From contig JADJLR010000003.1 of assembly GCA_016710015.1 (NCBI GenBank), positions 496,001 through 560,000 on the forward strand: a stretch of DNA of 64,000 nt, read 5' to 3'. Position numbers and translations under genes: made by a program. The DNA comes from Flavobacteriales bacterium (lineage in GTDB: Bacteria; Bacteroidota; Bacteroidia; Flavobacteriales_F; PHOS-HE28). Each line of letters opens with the position of its first letter. The first letter of the stretch is position 1. Positions 25,874-36,190 of this stretch are shown here, one piece after another. Under the pieces are notes generated by a model. That model did no database searches. It saw only the letters and a program-made list of their open reading frames with translations, and was not told where the DNA came from.

Positions 25874-28800
25874 TCAACGGATCACGGTAAGCGGGCCGGT
25901 GTACGGTTCAGAGAAACGCTCGTCGTTGAGCTCGATCACGTAGTAGTAGGTACCCACGGGGACATAGCCATCGCGGTATTTGCCATCCCACGGTTGCTTG
26001 TAGCCCACACTGCGGAAGAGTTGATCACCCCAACGGTTGTACACTTCCACCTCACAATTCGGGAAGAGGTCGATGAAGTCGATCACCCAAGCATCGTTCC
26101 GGCCATCGCTGTTCGGTGTGAAGCCGGTGGGGATCACCACGGTGGGGACCACGGTCACAAGCACCGAATCGGTATCCACACAACCGTTCGGCCCCACTAC
26201 TGTTAGGCCGAACCACGTGGTCACCGAAGGCGAGGTGGTCGGGTTTGCTGCCGTAGAATTGCTCACCAAGGTATCCGGTTGCCACGTGAAGGTGGAACCG
26301 ATCGGACCGGTCGGAGCTCCGCCAAGGGTCACCGTTTCCGATAGGAAAATGGTGTGGTCCAAGCCCGCATTCGCGATCGGCAATGCCAGTGTCGTAACGG
26401 TGATCTGGTCGGTGGATGAGCAGGGACCATCGGTCACCGTGAGTGTATACACCGCATCGCCTGCTGCCCCTGTTGGGATGGTCACGGTCGGTCTGATCCC
26501 AATGACGTTGCCTTGGTCGTCGGTCCAAGAATAGGTGACCGCACCAGTACTGTTGGAACCGTCCAGTGTGGCCTCTGTCCCGATACAAGCGACTTGGTCC
26601 GCACCCGCATCCGCCACTACGGTGATCAGCGCATCCACAGTGACCGTGGTATCTACCGTGCAACCATTGAGGTCGGTCACCGTCAACACGTACACACCCG
26701 GATCCAACTGCGCAATATCCTCCGTGACCGCAGTGAAACCACCTGGACCCGACCATTCGAACGTGTAGTTCGGGGTTCCACCGAAGACCGTAACTCCCAG
26801 TGCGCCATCCTCCGCATTGGTACAACTGGCCGGCGTATTCAGATCGATGGTCAACGCAAGGATGTTCGGTTCGGTGATGGTGTACATGAAAACACTGTCG
26901 CACCCTACCGCATCCGTGACCGTGAGGGTATAGGCATCCGGACATAGTTCCGCAGCGGATCCAGAGCCTTGACCAGTGCCCGGTTCCGGACTCCATACAA
27001 AGTCCAGCGTTCCGATACCTCCAACAACGTTAGTGACCACGGTTCCATCGCAAGCGCCGTTGCACTGCACATCCGTCACCTGCGGATCATCCACGATCGG
27101 GGCATACGGCAGCAAGGTGAAGGCGTATGTAGTATCGCATCCCAACTGATCGGTGATCGTCACGGTGTAGTTGCCCGCACACAGCCCGGTGATCTGTTCA
27201 TCACCTTGGCCATTGATCTGCTCCGGTCCCCAAACGATGGTGTACGGGCCAACACCCCCGGAAGGCGAAACGCTGGCCATTCCATCGCATGGTCCATTGC
27301 ATGTCTCGCCGAGGAAAACAAGTGCAGCATCGATCGCCGTGTTCTCGGTGATCGCGAATGGCAAGGCCACTGTGCAGCCGTTCGCATCGGTGGTGTTCAA
27401 CACATAGTTGCCCACGCAGAGGCCACCGATCATGGTAGTGTCCAGTGCGATGGTATCCCCAAAACCATCCGTCCATATGATCGTGTACGGTTCCACGCCA
27501 CCGGTGATCACTGCTGTCGCCGTGCCGATGCAATCCCCAAAGCAGGCGTTGTCCGTGGTGGTCAACTGCACTTCGAGCAAGGGCGGATCAGTGAAGGTGA
27601 TGGTGATCGTGGTGTCACATCCATTCACATCGGTGATCTGCACGGTCCAATCACCCGCACACAGGTCCAGGGCAGCATTGTTGCCTTGTCCGTTCGGGGG
27701 TTCCGGGGTCCAGTTGAAGGTATATCCCCCATTACCGCCTTGTGGCGTAACAACGATGGAACCGTCGCATGCTCCGTTGCACGTGATCGGGAGGACCTGC
27801 ACATCGGCGGTCAAGAGTTCCGGGCCTAGGATGAGCACTGGAACTTCGAGTGTGCAGCCCGCATCATCGGTGATGGTGACAGTTGCGGTACCCGCGCAAA
27901 GTCCTTCCGCTTGTGGTGTTCCCTGACCCACACCCGGCTCGGGGTCCCAGTTGAACGTGTAGGGCGCGAACCCACCAGTGGGGCCAACGGTAGCTGTTCC
28001 ATCGCAATCGCCGAAACAGGTGACCGGAGTGGTACTCAAGTTCGGAATGATCGGGTCGGGTTCAGAGACGTGGGCAGTATCCACCGTGATGCACCCGATC
28101 CCGTTGGTGACCAACACGAGGTAATCGCCGGCACAAACAGGGGAAAGCACTTCGGTATCCACGAAAAGATCGTTACCGGCCGCATCGTACCAAGCCACGG
28201 TACAAGCAGGCGTACCGCAATTCAGCACCACTTGTACCGAACCATCGCAGATACCCGGACAACTCGTGGTGTCATCCACGGTCGTTGTCACTTCTCCATT
28301 ACGATCCTGTACCGGAACCAGTAAGGATGCGGAACATCCCAAGGCATCGGTCACGAGAACGGTATAGAGTCCTGCGCACAAGCCTTGCAGACTGTCCGTG
28401 GTGCCGAAGACTCCTGCGGTCGTGGTCCAGAGATAGGTGTATGGGTCGGTCCCGCCCACAGCTTCCACGAAGGACTCACCATCGCATTGGCCGCATTCAC
28501 TTGGGATGGATCCACCGGAAAGCACAAGTGCCGGAGGCTCGGAGATCGTCCACGAGCGTGTCACAAAGCATCCACTGCCATCGGTAACGACCACCTCATA
28601 GTCCCCCGGGCACAGGTCGAAAGCGCCGTTGCTACCTTGACCATTGGGAGGGGCCGGTGTCCAGACGAAAGAGTACCCTCCAGCACCACCGGACGGTGCA
28701 ACGATGATGCTTCCCGTACACGTGGCGTTGCATGCCACATTGGTGACCACGGCGTCCAGCACGATGGGGGTCGGTTCTAGGATCAGCACGGAGACCGTTG

Positions 28801-31800
28801 TATCGCAACCAATGGAATCGGAGATCAGCACTTCATAGACACCAGCGCAGAGTTCCGTGACTTGCGGCGTACCCTGCCCAACGATCGGCTCCGGCGACCA
28901 CACGAATGTGTATGGCTCAATACCTCCGAACGGCCCGACCGTAGCGGACCCATCGCAAACACCGTTACAGGATACAGGGGAACTGCTGATATTCGGGACC
29001 AAGGTGATGGAAGGCGAGACCGAGGCGGTCGCCAACGCAACGCAGCCACTTCCGTTCGTGACTTGGACCGTGTACACTCCTTCGCAGAGGTTGGTCAACG
29101 TGGTCACATCTTGGGCCAGTACGTTACCGTCGGCATCCGTCCATTCAATGGTACACGGATCCACGCTACAGTTGAAACTCACGGACACCACAGCATCACA
29201 CGCACTGGAACAAAGCTTCATGCCATCCATGGTCTCCAACACTTCAGCACTTCCATCCGGAACAGGAACCACGAGTTGAACGAAACAACCGAAAGCATCC
29301 CTCACAGTAACGGAGTAGACCCCGCCGCACAGACCTACCGGAGCTTGATCCGTGCTGACTTCCACACCGCCCACCAACCAACTGAAGGTGTACGGCTGCG
29401 TTCCACCTTGGACCGTGATGGATCCTGTGCCATCGCAATTCGGACAACTGCTTGGCGTGCTGGTCGCAGAGGCTTGCAATGGCGCTGGTTCCGTGATGAC
29501 GAATGTTCGTGCGAGCGTACATCCATTGTCATCCGTGATCAGCACGGAAACATTGCCTGCACAGAAACCGAAGGCTGCGGAAGAGCCTTGCCCAGCAGCA
29601 GGCGCGGGTGTCCATTGATAGTCGTAATTGCCCGTACCGCCGGTTACAAGCAAGGTGATGTTGCCATCGCACACGCCGGCACATGCGGTGCCGATCACAA
29701 TGGAATTGAACAGGGCCAAAGGCGCAGGTTCGGTGATCAAGACCTCTTGTGTGGTGATGCAACCAGCACCATCTTCCACGGAAAGCTCATAGACCATGGC
29801 GCAGAGTCCCGATACGGAAGGCGTTCCTTGTCCTGCGAACGGTTCCGGAACCCATGTGAAGGTGAAGGCTGGTGTGCCACCCACGATGCCTACGGTAGCG
29901 CTACCGTCACATTCCCCAGAGCAACTGACCGGCGATGAACTGACGTTCAAGGTCACTGTGACCGGCACATCGACCACTGCGGTATCGATGGTGACACAAC
30001 CCGATGCATTCGTTACGGAAACGTAGTAATCCCCAGGGCACAAGCCAGAAACCGTGTTGGTGGAGTTGCCGAGGTCGTTGCCCATGGCATCGGTCCATGC
30101 GATGGTACACGGACCATCCACACAGTTGAACGCAACGCTCACCATTCCGTCGCACGTATTGGGGCAACTGGTGATGCCATCCACGGTCACGATCTCCTCA
30201 CCATCCGAGTCGGTGATCAATACCGTGCGCTGCAACGAACAGCCATTGTCATCGGTAAGCGTGGCGGTATATAGACCAGCACAAAGTCCATTCAGCGTCT
30301 CGGTGGAACCCACCACCACGTTCAGTGCATTGGTCCATTCGATCCCAACGGATCCAGTTCCTCCACCGAATGTGGCTGTTGCCGTTCCTATACAAACTTG
30401 GCATTGGCTCGGTGTTGTTGCCACAGTCAGCGTAAGAGGGGCTGGTTCGACCGTGTTGTACGAACCGGTGGAAGAGCACCCGAGCGCATCGGTCACGACC
30501 ACATTCCACGTACCGGCACAAAGCCCCGTAATGGTATTGGTGCCTTGGCCCGCAGGGGGCTGCGGAGACCACTGGAATGTGAGTGCTCCTTGCCCACCGG
30601 TCGTGGTAAGTACCACGGAGCCATCACATATCCCAGCGCAAGGCGGGTTCGTGAGCTCGGCTGATGCAATGAGTGGTGGCGGCTCGGTGATCAGGACCTG
30701 TGCAACGATCGAGCAGCCCGTGGCATCCGTAATGGTGACCTGCACCGGACCCGCGCAGAAACCCGAAGCAGTAGGCGTGTTCTGACCGGTCGTCGGTGGA
30801 GGTGACCACAGATAGGTATAGGGTTCAACGCCACCGGTCGGCCCAACGGTTGCAGTGCCGTCGCAGGTTCCGTTGCACGATGTCGGTGTGCTGCTGCTGT
30901 TAGGAAGGATATCCGCACTTGGCAAAATAGTGAATGCCAAGGTCGTATCGCACCCGTTCGCATCGGTCAGCGTCACCTCGTATGCGACGTTGGAACACAA
31001 GCCGATCGCTTGGAACGTGCCTTGTCCGCCACCCGGCGCCGGTTGCCAGTTCGCTATGATCGGTCCAGTGCCACCCAAAGGAGCAACGGTCGCAGTTCCG
31101 GTACACGGCCCAGCGCAGGTTTCTGGTGTGGTCACCAAGCCGGGCAGGATAGGTGGTGGAGCAAGGATCTCGAAGGTCAGTGTGGTATCGCATCCTGCGG
31201 CATCGGAAACGGTGACCGTGTATACACCCGCACACAGGTCGGTCACATTTGGTGTTCCTTGTCCGGAGCCAGGGGCAGGTGCCCAGAGGAACGCATAAGG
31301 GGCCGTACCGCCAGTGATCACAGGAATGGAGCAGGTCCCGTTGCAATCGCCTGCACAACTCACGTCGGTCGTTTCCAAGGTCGGCTCCAGCTGCAACGGC
31401 TCAAGAATGGTGAAGGTGATGGTGGTATCGCAGCCTCCCGAAGTGATCGTCAACGACCAATCGCCAGCACAGAGCCCACCGGCATTGGGTGTTCCTTGGC
31501 CGAACTGAGGCTGTGGGACCCAGTTGTAGGTGTACGTTCCGTTCCCACCAGTGGGTGCCGTGAGAATGGTCCCGTTGCATTCACCTGCGCAGGTCACATC
31601 GGTCTGCGTCGCATTTGACAGGATCGGCGGTGGTGATGTAATGGTGAAGGATACTGTGGTATCACAGCCTGCCGCATCTGAAACGGTAAGTGAATAGGCT
31701 TGTGGGCACAACCCCGTTACGGAAGCCGTTCCTTGTCCAGCGCCAGGTGCCGGATCCCAGAAATAGATGTAGTTCGGCAGCCCGCCTCCAGCGATCACGC

Positions 31801-34800
31801 CTGCCGCACCATCGCAAACATTGCTGCATGAAGCAGGAGTCAATTGCAGCGAAAGCGTGATGGGCACTTCATCGCCAATGGTGAATTGCTGGGTGATGGT
31901 GCAGCCGCTCAAGTCCGTGATCAGCACAGCATAGTCACCAATACAGAGATCGGTAACTGACGGTGTTCCTTGGCCGTTCGGTGAACCGGGCGACCACAGG
32001 TAGGTGTATCCTGGTGATCCGCCGGAAACCAGCACGGAAGCCGTTCCATCGCAAGTGCCGCTACAGGTAAGGTCGGTCTGGGATGGAGTGACCTGCAACG
32101 GTGGCGGCTCCAGAATGGTGAAGTTCAAGGTGGTGTCGCAGCCATTCGCATCGGTGATCAGCAAGGTGTACGGCCCTGCACAAAGTTCGGTCGCATCGGT
32201 CGTTCCCTGTCCACCACCAGGTGCAGGAGACCAGAGGAAGGTGTAGCCCGGTACGCCACCGCTTACGGTCGCTGTTGCGGTTCCGTCGCACACACCGGCA
32301 CAACTTGCATCCGTGGTCGCGATCGATGCAATGATCGGCGGGGGCTCATTCACCGTAAGCGTAATGGTGGTATCGCACGCGCCGGAGGTGATCGTCACCA
32401 TCCAATCGCCAGCGCACAAGCCGCTGGCATTCGCAGTACCCTGCCCAACGGGTGGAGCCGGTTCCCAGTTGTAGCTGAACACACCAGAACCTCCGGTTGG
32501 AGCGAGGTCAATGGAGCCATTGCAATCGCCTGCGCAGGTCGCATCGTTCACGGTGGCATTGGGTTCGATCGGCGGTGGCGCGGTGATGGTGAAGGAGATG
32601 GTGGTATCGCAACCCACCGCATCGGTAACGGTGAGTGAATAGGCCTGCGGACACAAACCGGTCACGTTGGCCGTGCCCTGGCCTGCGCCCGGCTGCGGTG
32701 CCCAGAGGTAGATGAAGCCTCCTGCCCCGCCACTCGCGATCACGCCTGCTGTTCCATCGCAAACACCCGGGCAGCTCGCCGGTGTCATTTGCAGCGAGAT
32801 CAGAATGGGAGCCGCCTCGAGGATGGTGAACACCTGCGTCAGGGTGCATCCATTGTTATCGGTGATAAGCACTTGGTAGTTGCCTGCGCAGAGATCGCTT
32901 ACCGATGCGGTGCCTTGGCCCGTTGGCGATCCGGGACTCCAGAGGTAGGTGTAATCGGGCGTTCCACCGGCTACCACCACGGAAGCCGTTCCATCGCACA
33001 ATGTGCCACAGGTCACATCGGTCTGGCTCGGTGTGGCCGTGAGCGGCAACGGTTCCAGAATAGTGAAGTTGAGGGTGGTGTCGCACCCGTTGTTGTCCGT
33101 AACCAGCAAGGTGTGCGGCCCTGCGCAAAGTCCGGTGACATTCGCGGTGCCTTGTCCAGCGCCGGGTGATGGTGACCACAGGTAGGTGTAGTTCGGCACT
33201 CCGCCGGAAACATCGGCCATGGCCGTTCCATCGCAAACCCCAGTACAGGTCACATCCGTCGTCGTGAGCGCCACAGCAATGGGAGGCGGCGCATTCACGA
33301 CGAAATTCACGGTAGTGTCGCAGCCTGCAATGTCCGTCACTGTTACATCATATGGACCGGGGCAAAGGCCAGTGATCGTTGGTGATCCTTGTCCGCTCGG
33401 TGGTGTGGGCACCCACAAGAAGGTGTATCCCGGCGATCCGCCCGATACCGTAAGAGTGATCTCTCCATCGCAGGTATTCGAACAGGTCGCATCGGTGACC
33501 GCGCCTTGCACCATGAAGGCGGGTGGTGCATCGATGATGATGGAGATCAACGTATCGCAGCCCGTGGGTTGATCCGTGACGAGCACGGTGTAGAAACCCG
33601 CACAAAGTCCGGTGACGTTCGCGGTGCCTTGTCCGGTACCCGGTTCAGGCGACCACAGGAAACCATAAGGTCCCACCCCACCACTCGGAACGATATCGAC
33701 CGTACCATCACAGGAGCCCGAACAACTCGCCGGTGTCGTGGTCACGCTCACCAGGATCGGTGGCGGCTCGGCGATGGTGAATGTCAGCGTGGTATCGCAA
33801 CCGTTGGCATCGGCGAGCGTAACGCTGTAGTCCCCTGCGCACAATTCAGTCGCCGAAAAGGTCCCTTGTCCGGTGATGGTTCCCGGCCCCCAAGTCGCGG
33901 TCAGGGTACCTGTTCCACCGGTCGGAGCTACGGTGGCCGTTCCATCGCATTCCCCAAAACAACCGGCATTCGTGAAGGTGAGGTTCGGCGCGATGGGCGC
34001 GAGGTTGAAGACGAAGGTGGTATCGAAGATGCAGTTGTTGGCATCGGTGATGCGCAAGGTGTTCGAGCCTGCACACAGCGCATTGAAAGAGGAGTTCGTA
34101 CCCGCTCCGTTGTTCCAACTGTAGGTATGCGGTGACACACCACCGATGGCCAAAGCGGTGCGCGTACCATCGCACACACCAGCACAGCTTGGTGGTGTTC
34201 CTTGGCCGAAGAAGATCACGCCAACCGGCCCGGGTTCGGTCACGTTCACTTGGGCTGGACAAGAGATCCCTTGACCCACATCCGTAACGACCACCAATTG
34301 AGGGCCTCCGCAGGCCGTTGTCCAAGTCATACTGGGCGGTCCACCGAACAACCATGAATACGTGAAGTTGTTACTTCCACCACTGGCAGAAACCGTCACG
34401 GTGGCGTTACATTCTCCACGGCAGCGCACACCGAATCCGTTGAAATTGGAGATCAACTGTGCATTCACGGTAAAGGGGATCTGCCCAGGACCGGTTCCGC
34501 ATACATTGATGTCCCGATCCACTTCGCCATCTGACGGAGCATCCACTCCCCAAGACCTTACTTCATCTTGCACCACTAAAAAGGAACCCGCAGGGCGCAA
34601 CACGCCATTCAGGGCAGAAGCATCCGGAATTGAGCGAAGGAACACCATGGCATTACCGGCAAGGAATTCCTTTTGTCCACGGCCTTCGACCCGAAGTTCC
34701 CTTGCATCGATCCGCGCTTGATTACCGATCAAGGTTCCTTGCTGCAGGCGCAGATCACCGGTGGTCTTCAGGTCGCTGATCACGGACCATGACCCATTGC

Positions 34801-35248
34801 CATTGAAGAGGATGTCCGCAGCGATCGGCCTTCCACGCAGGTCCAGTTCCACGCCTTCGTGCCGCACCACCAAATTGATCGGTCCGGTCGCATTCCAAGC
34901 CACATCACCTTGCATGGACCACCCCCCTGCGATGTTCATATCCGCCGCAGCGCTACCGACCATCCGCACGGGTGCCGCATTGCCATCCATGGAAAGGGAC
35001 TTGCACCAGGAGGTATTCCGTAAGGTGATCGATGTGACCGTGGTCGATGTGATCACCACATCCTCGTTCACCCGAGGAACGCCAGCGCCACCGGGGCCAT
35101 TCTGCGTACTACTCCAATGCGTGCCATCGTTCCAATCGCCGGAGCCTCCCACCCAAAATTTGGACTGCGCGTGTACCGCAATGGAAGCGACCGATCCGAG
35201 AAGGATCAGGAGACACTGGAACAGGGTATGGGTTCTTTTCACGAGCAT
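25874..35248 (-). CDS. giant SprB-like T9SS type B adhesin
   Basis: A 3124-residue surface adhesin. In order: signal peptide (ending IAVHAQ); an N-terminal beta domain (KFWVGGSGDWNDGTHWS) of the sort seen in many Bacteroidota adhesins; about 33 SprB-type repeats of 70-85 residues with the pattern TCxGxCDGTATVxxxGGxxPYTYxWxP, GQGTxxVTGLCAG, YTVTVTDxxGCDTT; two PKD-like domains (VVADAGADQVACIGTEATLD and ANAGLDHTIFLSETVTL); and a type B C-terminal domain (IPTGFTPNSDGRNDAWVIDF, VYNRWGDQLF, PWDGKY, TYYYVIELND). SprB itself is the mobile gliding adhesin of Flavobacterium johnsoniae. The gene starts directly after the PorP-1 stop (TAG-ATG) and PorP-2 follows 3 bp later, so it sits inside one transcript. 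Gliding or adhesion is the probable role; the ligand is unknown. Confidence 0.93.
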   Translation of the reverse strand: MLVKRTHTLFQCLLILLGSVASIAVHAQSKFWVGGSGDWNDGTHWSSTQNGPGGAGVPRVNEDVVITSTTVTSITLRNTSWCKSLSMDGNAAPVRMVGSAAADMNIAGGWSMQGDVAWNATGPINLVVRHEGVELDLRGRPIAADILFNGNGSWSVISDLKTTGDLRLQQGTLIGNQARIDARELRVEGRGQKEFLAGNAMVFLRSIPDASALNGVLRPAGSFLVVQDEVRSWGVDAPSDGEVDRDINVCGTGPGQIPFTVNAQLISNFNGFGVRCRGECNATVTVSASGGSNNFTYSWLFGGPPSMTWTTACGGPQLVVVTDVGQGISCPAQVNVTEPGPVGVIFFGQGTPPSCAGVCDGTRTALAIGGVSPHTYSWNNGAGTNSSFNALCAGSNTLRITDANNCIFDTTFVFNLAPIAPNLTFTNAGCFGECDGTATVAPTGGTGTLTATWGPGTITGQGTFSATELCAGDYSVTLADANGCDTTLTFTIAEPPPILVSVTTTPASCSGSCDGTVDIVPSGGVGPYGFLWSPEPGTGQGTANVTGLCAGFYTVLVTDQPTGCDTLISIIIDAPPAFMVQGAVTDATCSNTCDGEITLTVSGGSPGYTFLWVPTPPSGQGSPTITGLCPGPYDVTVTDIAGCDTTVNFVVNAPPPIAVALTTTDVTCTGVCDGTAMADVSGGVPNYTYLWSPSPGAGQGTANVTGLCAGPHTLLVTDNNGCDTTLNFTILEPLPLTATPSQTDVTCGTLCDGTASVVVAGGTPDYTYLWSPGSPTGQGTASVSDLCAGNYQVLITDNNGCTLTQVFTILEAAPILISLQMTPASCPGVCDGTAGVIASGGAGGFIYLWAPQPGAGQGTANVTGLCPQAYSLTVTDAVGCDTTISFTITAPPPIEPNATVNDATCAGDCNGSIDLAPTGGSGVFSYNWEPAPPVGQGTANASGLCAGDWMVTITSGACDTTITLTVNEPPPIIASIATTDASCAGVCDGTATATVSGGVPGYTFLWSPAPGGGQGTTDATELCAGPYTLLITDANGCDTTLNFTILEPPPLQVTPSQTDLTCSGTCDGTASVLVSGGSPGYTYLWSPGSPNGQGTPSVTDLCIGDYAVLITDLSGCTITQQFTIGDEVPITLSLQLTPASCSNVCDGAAGVIAGGGLPNYIYFWDPAPGAGQGTASVTGLCPQAYSLTVSDAAGCDTTVSFTITSPPPILSNATQTDVTCAGECNGTILTAPTGGNGTYTYNWVPQPQFGQGTPNAGGLCAGDWSLTITSGGCDTTITFTILEPLQLEPTLETTDVSCAGDCNGTCSIPVITGGTAPYAFLWAPAPGSGQGTPNVTDLCAGVYTVTVSDAAGCDTTLTFEILAPPPILPGLVTTPETCAGPCTGTATVAPLGGTGPIIANWQPAPGGGQGTFQAIGLCSNVAYEVTLTDANGCDTTLAFTILPSADILPNSSSTPTSCNGTCDGTATVGPTGGVEPYTYLWSPPPTTGQNTPTASGFCAGPVQVTITDATGCSIVAQVLITEPPPLIASAELTNPPCAGICDGSVVLTTTGGQGALTFQWSPQPPAGQGTNTITGLCAGTWNVVVTDALGCSSTGSYNTVEPAPLTLTVATTPSQCQVCIGTATATFGGGTGSVGIEWTNALNVVVGSTETLNGLCAGLYTATLTDDNGCSLQRTVLITDSDGEEIVTVDGITSCPNTCDGMVSVAFNCVDGPCTIAWTDAMGNDLGNSTNTVSGLCPGDYYVSVTNASGCVTIDTAVVDVPVTVTLNVSSSPVSCSGECDGSATVGIVGGTPAFTFTWVPEPFAGQGTPSVSGLCAMVYELSVEDGAGCITTQEVLITEPAPLALFNSIVIGTACAGVCDGNITLLVTGGTGNYDYQWTPAPAAGQGSSAAFGFCAGNVSVLITDDNGCTLARTFVITEPAPLQASATSTPSSCPNCDGTGSITVQGGTQPYTFSWLVGGVEVSTDQAPVGLCGGVYSVTVRDAFGCFVQLVVPVPDGSAEVLETMDGMKLCSSACDAVVSVSFNCSVDPCTIEWTDADGNVLAQDVTTLTNLCEGVYTVQVTNGSGCVALATASVSPSITLVPNISSSPVSCNGVCDGSATVGPFGGIEPYTFVWSPEPIVGQGTPQVTELCAGVYEVLISDSIGCDTTVSVLILEPTPIVLDAVVTNVACNATCTGSIIVAPSGGAGGYSFVWTPAPPNGQGSNGAFDLCPGDYEVVVTDGSGCFVTRSWTISEPPALVLSGGSIPSECGQCDGESFVEAVGGTDPYTYLWTTTAGVFGTTDSLQGLCAGLYTVLVTDALGCSASLLVPVQDRNGEVTTTVDDTTSCPGICDGSVQVVLNCGTPACTVAWYDAAGNDLFVDTEVLSPVCAGDYLVLVTNGIGCITVDTAHVSEPDPIIPNLSTTPVTCFGDCDGTATVGPTGGFAPYTFNWDPEPGVGQGTPQAEGLCAGTATVTITDDAGCTLEVPVLILGPELLTADVQVLPITCNGACDGSIVVTPQGGNGGYTFNWTPEPPNGQGNNAALDLCAGDWTVQITDVNGCDTTITITFTDPPLLEVQLTTTDNACFGDCIGTATAVITGGVEPYTIIWTDGFGDTIALDTTMIGGLCVGNYVLNTTDANGCTVALPFAITENTAIDAALVFLGETCNGPCDGMASVSPSGGVGPYTIVWGPEQINGQGDEQITGLCAGNYTVTITDQLGCDTTYAFTLLPYAPIVDDPQVTDVQCNGACDGTVVTNVVGGIGTLDFVWSPEPGTGQGSGSAAELCPDAYTLTVTDAVGCDSVFMYTITEPNILALTIDLNTPASCTNAEDGALGVTVFGGTPNYTFEWSGPGGFTAVTEDIAQLDPGVYVLTVTDLNGCTVDTTVTVDALITVVADAGADQVACIGTEATLDGSNSTGAVTYSWTDDQGNVIGIRPTVTIPTGAAGDAVYTLTVTDGPCSSTDQITVTTLALPIANAGLDHTIFLSETVTLGGAPTGPIGSTFTWQPDTLVSNSTAANPTTSPSVTTWFGLTVVGPNGCVDTDSVLVTVVPTVVIPTGFTPNSDGRNDAWVIDFIDLFPNCEVEVYNRWGDQLFRSVGYKQPWDGKYRDGYVPVGTYYYVIELNDERFSEPYTGPLTVIR
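28040..30900 (-). repeat. three-fold duplication of a second four-module block
   Basis: Modules 16-19, 20-23 and 24-27 repeat in the same order. The first modules of each block start near 30900, 29942 and 28988 (CNGTCDGTATVGPTGG, CSGECDGSATVGIVGG, CNGVCDGSATVGPFGG). Each block ends with a CPxxCDG...SVxFNC module followed by CTIxWxD. Period about 955 bp. Confidence 0.75.
31380..33265 (-). repeat. two-fold duplication of a four-module block
   Basis: Modules 6-9 (about 32330-33265) and 10-13 (about 31380-32325) match each other in order: CTGVCDGTAMADVSGG with CAGVCDGTATATVSGG, CGTLCDGTASVVVAGG with CSGTCDGTASVLVSGG, CPGVCDGTAGVIASGG with CSNVCDGAAGVIAGGG, and CAGDCNGSIDLAPTGG with CAGECNGTILTAPTGG. 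Period about 940 bp. Confidence 0.75.
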
Positions 35249-36190
35249 CTAGTCGAAGGCTGGACAACTGATCATGCGTTTTCCCACAGACTCTTTCTTG
35301 CACGGTGTGATCGCCAGGATCACCTCGTGGGTATTGGAACTCGCCACTCGCAACCGCGATGTGGTGATGTCATAGCTGTATCCGAATTGGAAATACTGCA
35401 GGAAGCCGATCTTGATCATGGCCACCAAGGCATCGCCATTGCGGTAGCCCAGACCGAGGCCATACGTGCGGTTCCATTCCACCATGGCGTTGATATCGAA
35501 GGCTATCGGCGCCCCCCCTGCGAACTTGATCAAGGCGCTGGGAATGAAGGCGGTCTTGCGCCCGATCCGGTACTTGTACCCTCCACTGGCCATGATGTGT
35601 CGCACCAAACGCGAATCCACCCCCACATCCTTCATCTTGTTCCCGAGGATCTGTTGAATGGACAAACCCGCCCAACCCTTCTTCCCATACATCCAGATGC
35701 CCGGTGTCACCTCCGGATAGACCAGGGCCGATGACTTGCTGTTCACCACCGGATCATTGTAATTACCAAGGGTGATGTCCCCGACCGCCAGTTTCACTTG
35801 GCGTGCTCCGGCAAAAACCCCCATGCTCAGGAAGAAGTTGCGGGACATTTGAATGTGGTACGCATAGGCGAGCAGAAAGCTGGTGTAGCCGAAGTTGCCG
35901 GCATCATCCGCCTCGATGAAAGCACCGATGCCGTGCTTGTTCGCTTGGAAGGGTTTGCCCTTGGGCCGTAGGGATCCGTGCATGCTCATCCAACCGGTGG
36001 TGGGCGCACCGGGATAGCCCACCCATTGTTGGCGATAGCCCAAGCGCATGTCCAGACAATCCTTGCTCCCAGCGACCGCAGGGTTGATGCTGAATTGGTT
36101 GAACACGTACTGCGAGTACTGCGCGATCTGTTGGCCACGCACCGATCCGGCACTCGCCAACAGAAAGAGAAAGGCCCAGCGCAGGTTCAT
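35249..36190 (-). CDS. PorP/SprF family T9SS membrane protein (PorP-1)
   Basis: A 313-residue beta-barrel protein. The start at 36190 gives a clean signal peptide (MNLRWAFLFLLASAGSVRG) and the family opening QQIAQYSQYVFNQFSINPAV and AGSKDCLDMRLGYRQQWVG; upstream codons in the same frame are antisense-like. The C-terminal part has FQFGYSYDITTSRL and SSNTHEVILAITP, then a short extra tail ending SCPAFD. Start overlaps the stop of the small type B gene upstream by four bases, and its stop touches the start of the SprB-like adhesin. Its natural partner by order is the upstream 330-residue type B protein. Confidence 0.93.
   Translation of the reverse strand: MNLRWAFLFLLASAGSVRGQQIAQYSQYVFNQFSINPAVAGSKDCLDMRLGYRQQWVGYPGAPTTGWMSMHGSLRPKGKPFQANKHGIGAFIEADDAGNFGYTSFLLAYAYHIQMSRNFFLSMGVFAGARQVKLAVGDITLGNYNDPVVNSKSSALVYPEVTPGIWMYGKKGWAGLSIQQILGNKMKDVGVDSRLVRHIMASGGYKYRIGRKTAFIPSALIKFAGGAPIAFDINAMVEWNRTYGLGLGYRNGDALVAMIKIGFLQYFQFGYSYDITTSRLRVASSNTHEVILAITPCKKESVGKRMISCPAFD

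Larger units (their letters stand above)
26640..34445 (-). repeat. array of about 33 SprB-type coding repeats
   Basis: Tandem modules of about 235 bp in the 3124-residue adhesin, recognised by CxGxCDG at the start and LCAGxYTVTVTDxxGC at the end. Several modules are atypical: three lack the GQGT segment and carry CPNTCDGMVSVAFNC-type sequence instead. They recur at regular intervals, which shows that four-module blocks were duplicated. Confidence 0.9.

Noticed and set aside
26052..26996. 314-codon minus-strand frame inside the SprB-like adhesin
   Set aside because: Out-of-frame reading of a repetitive gene on the same strand; the in-frame translation has clear PKD and sorting domains.
16601..35248. 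Long tandem repeats considered as a CRISPR array or satellite DNA
   Set aside because: The repeats are in frame, diverged, and encode folded modules between a signal peptide and a sorting domain. There are no short identical repeats with unique spacers.
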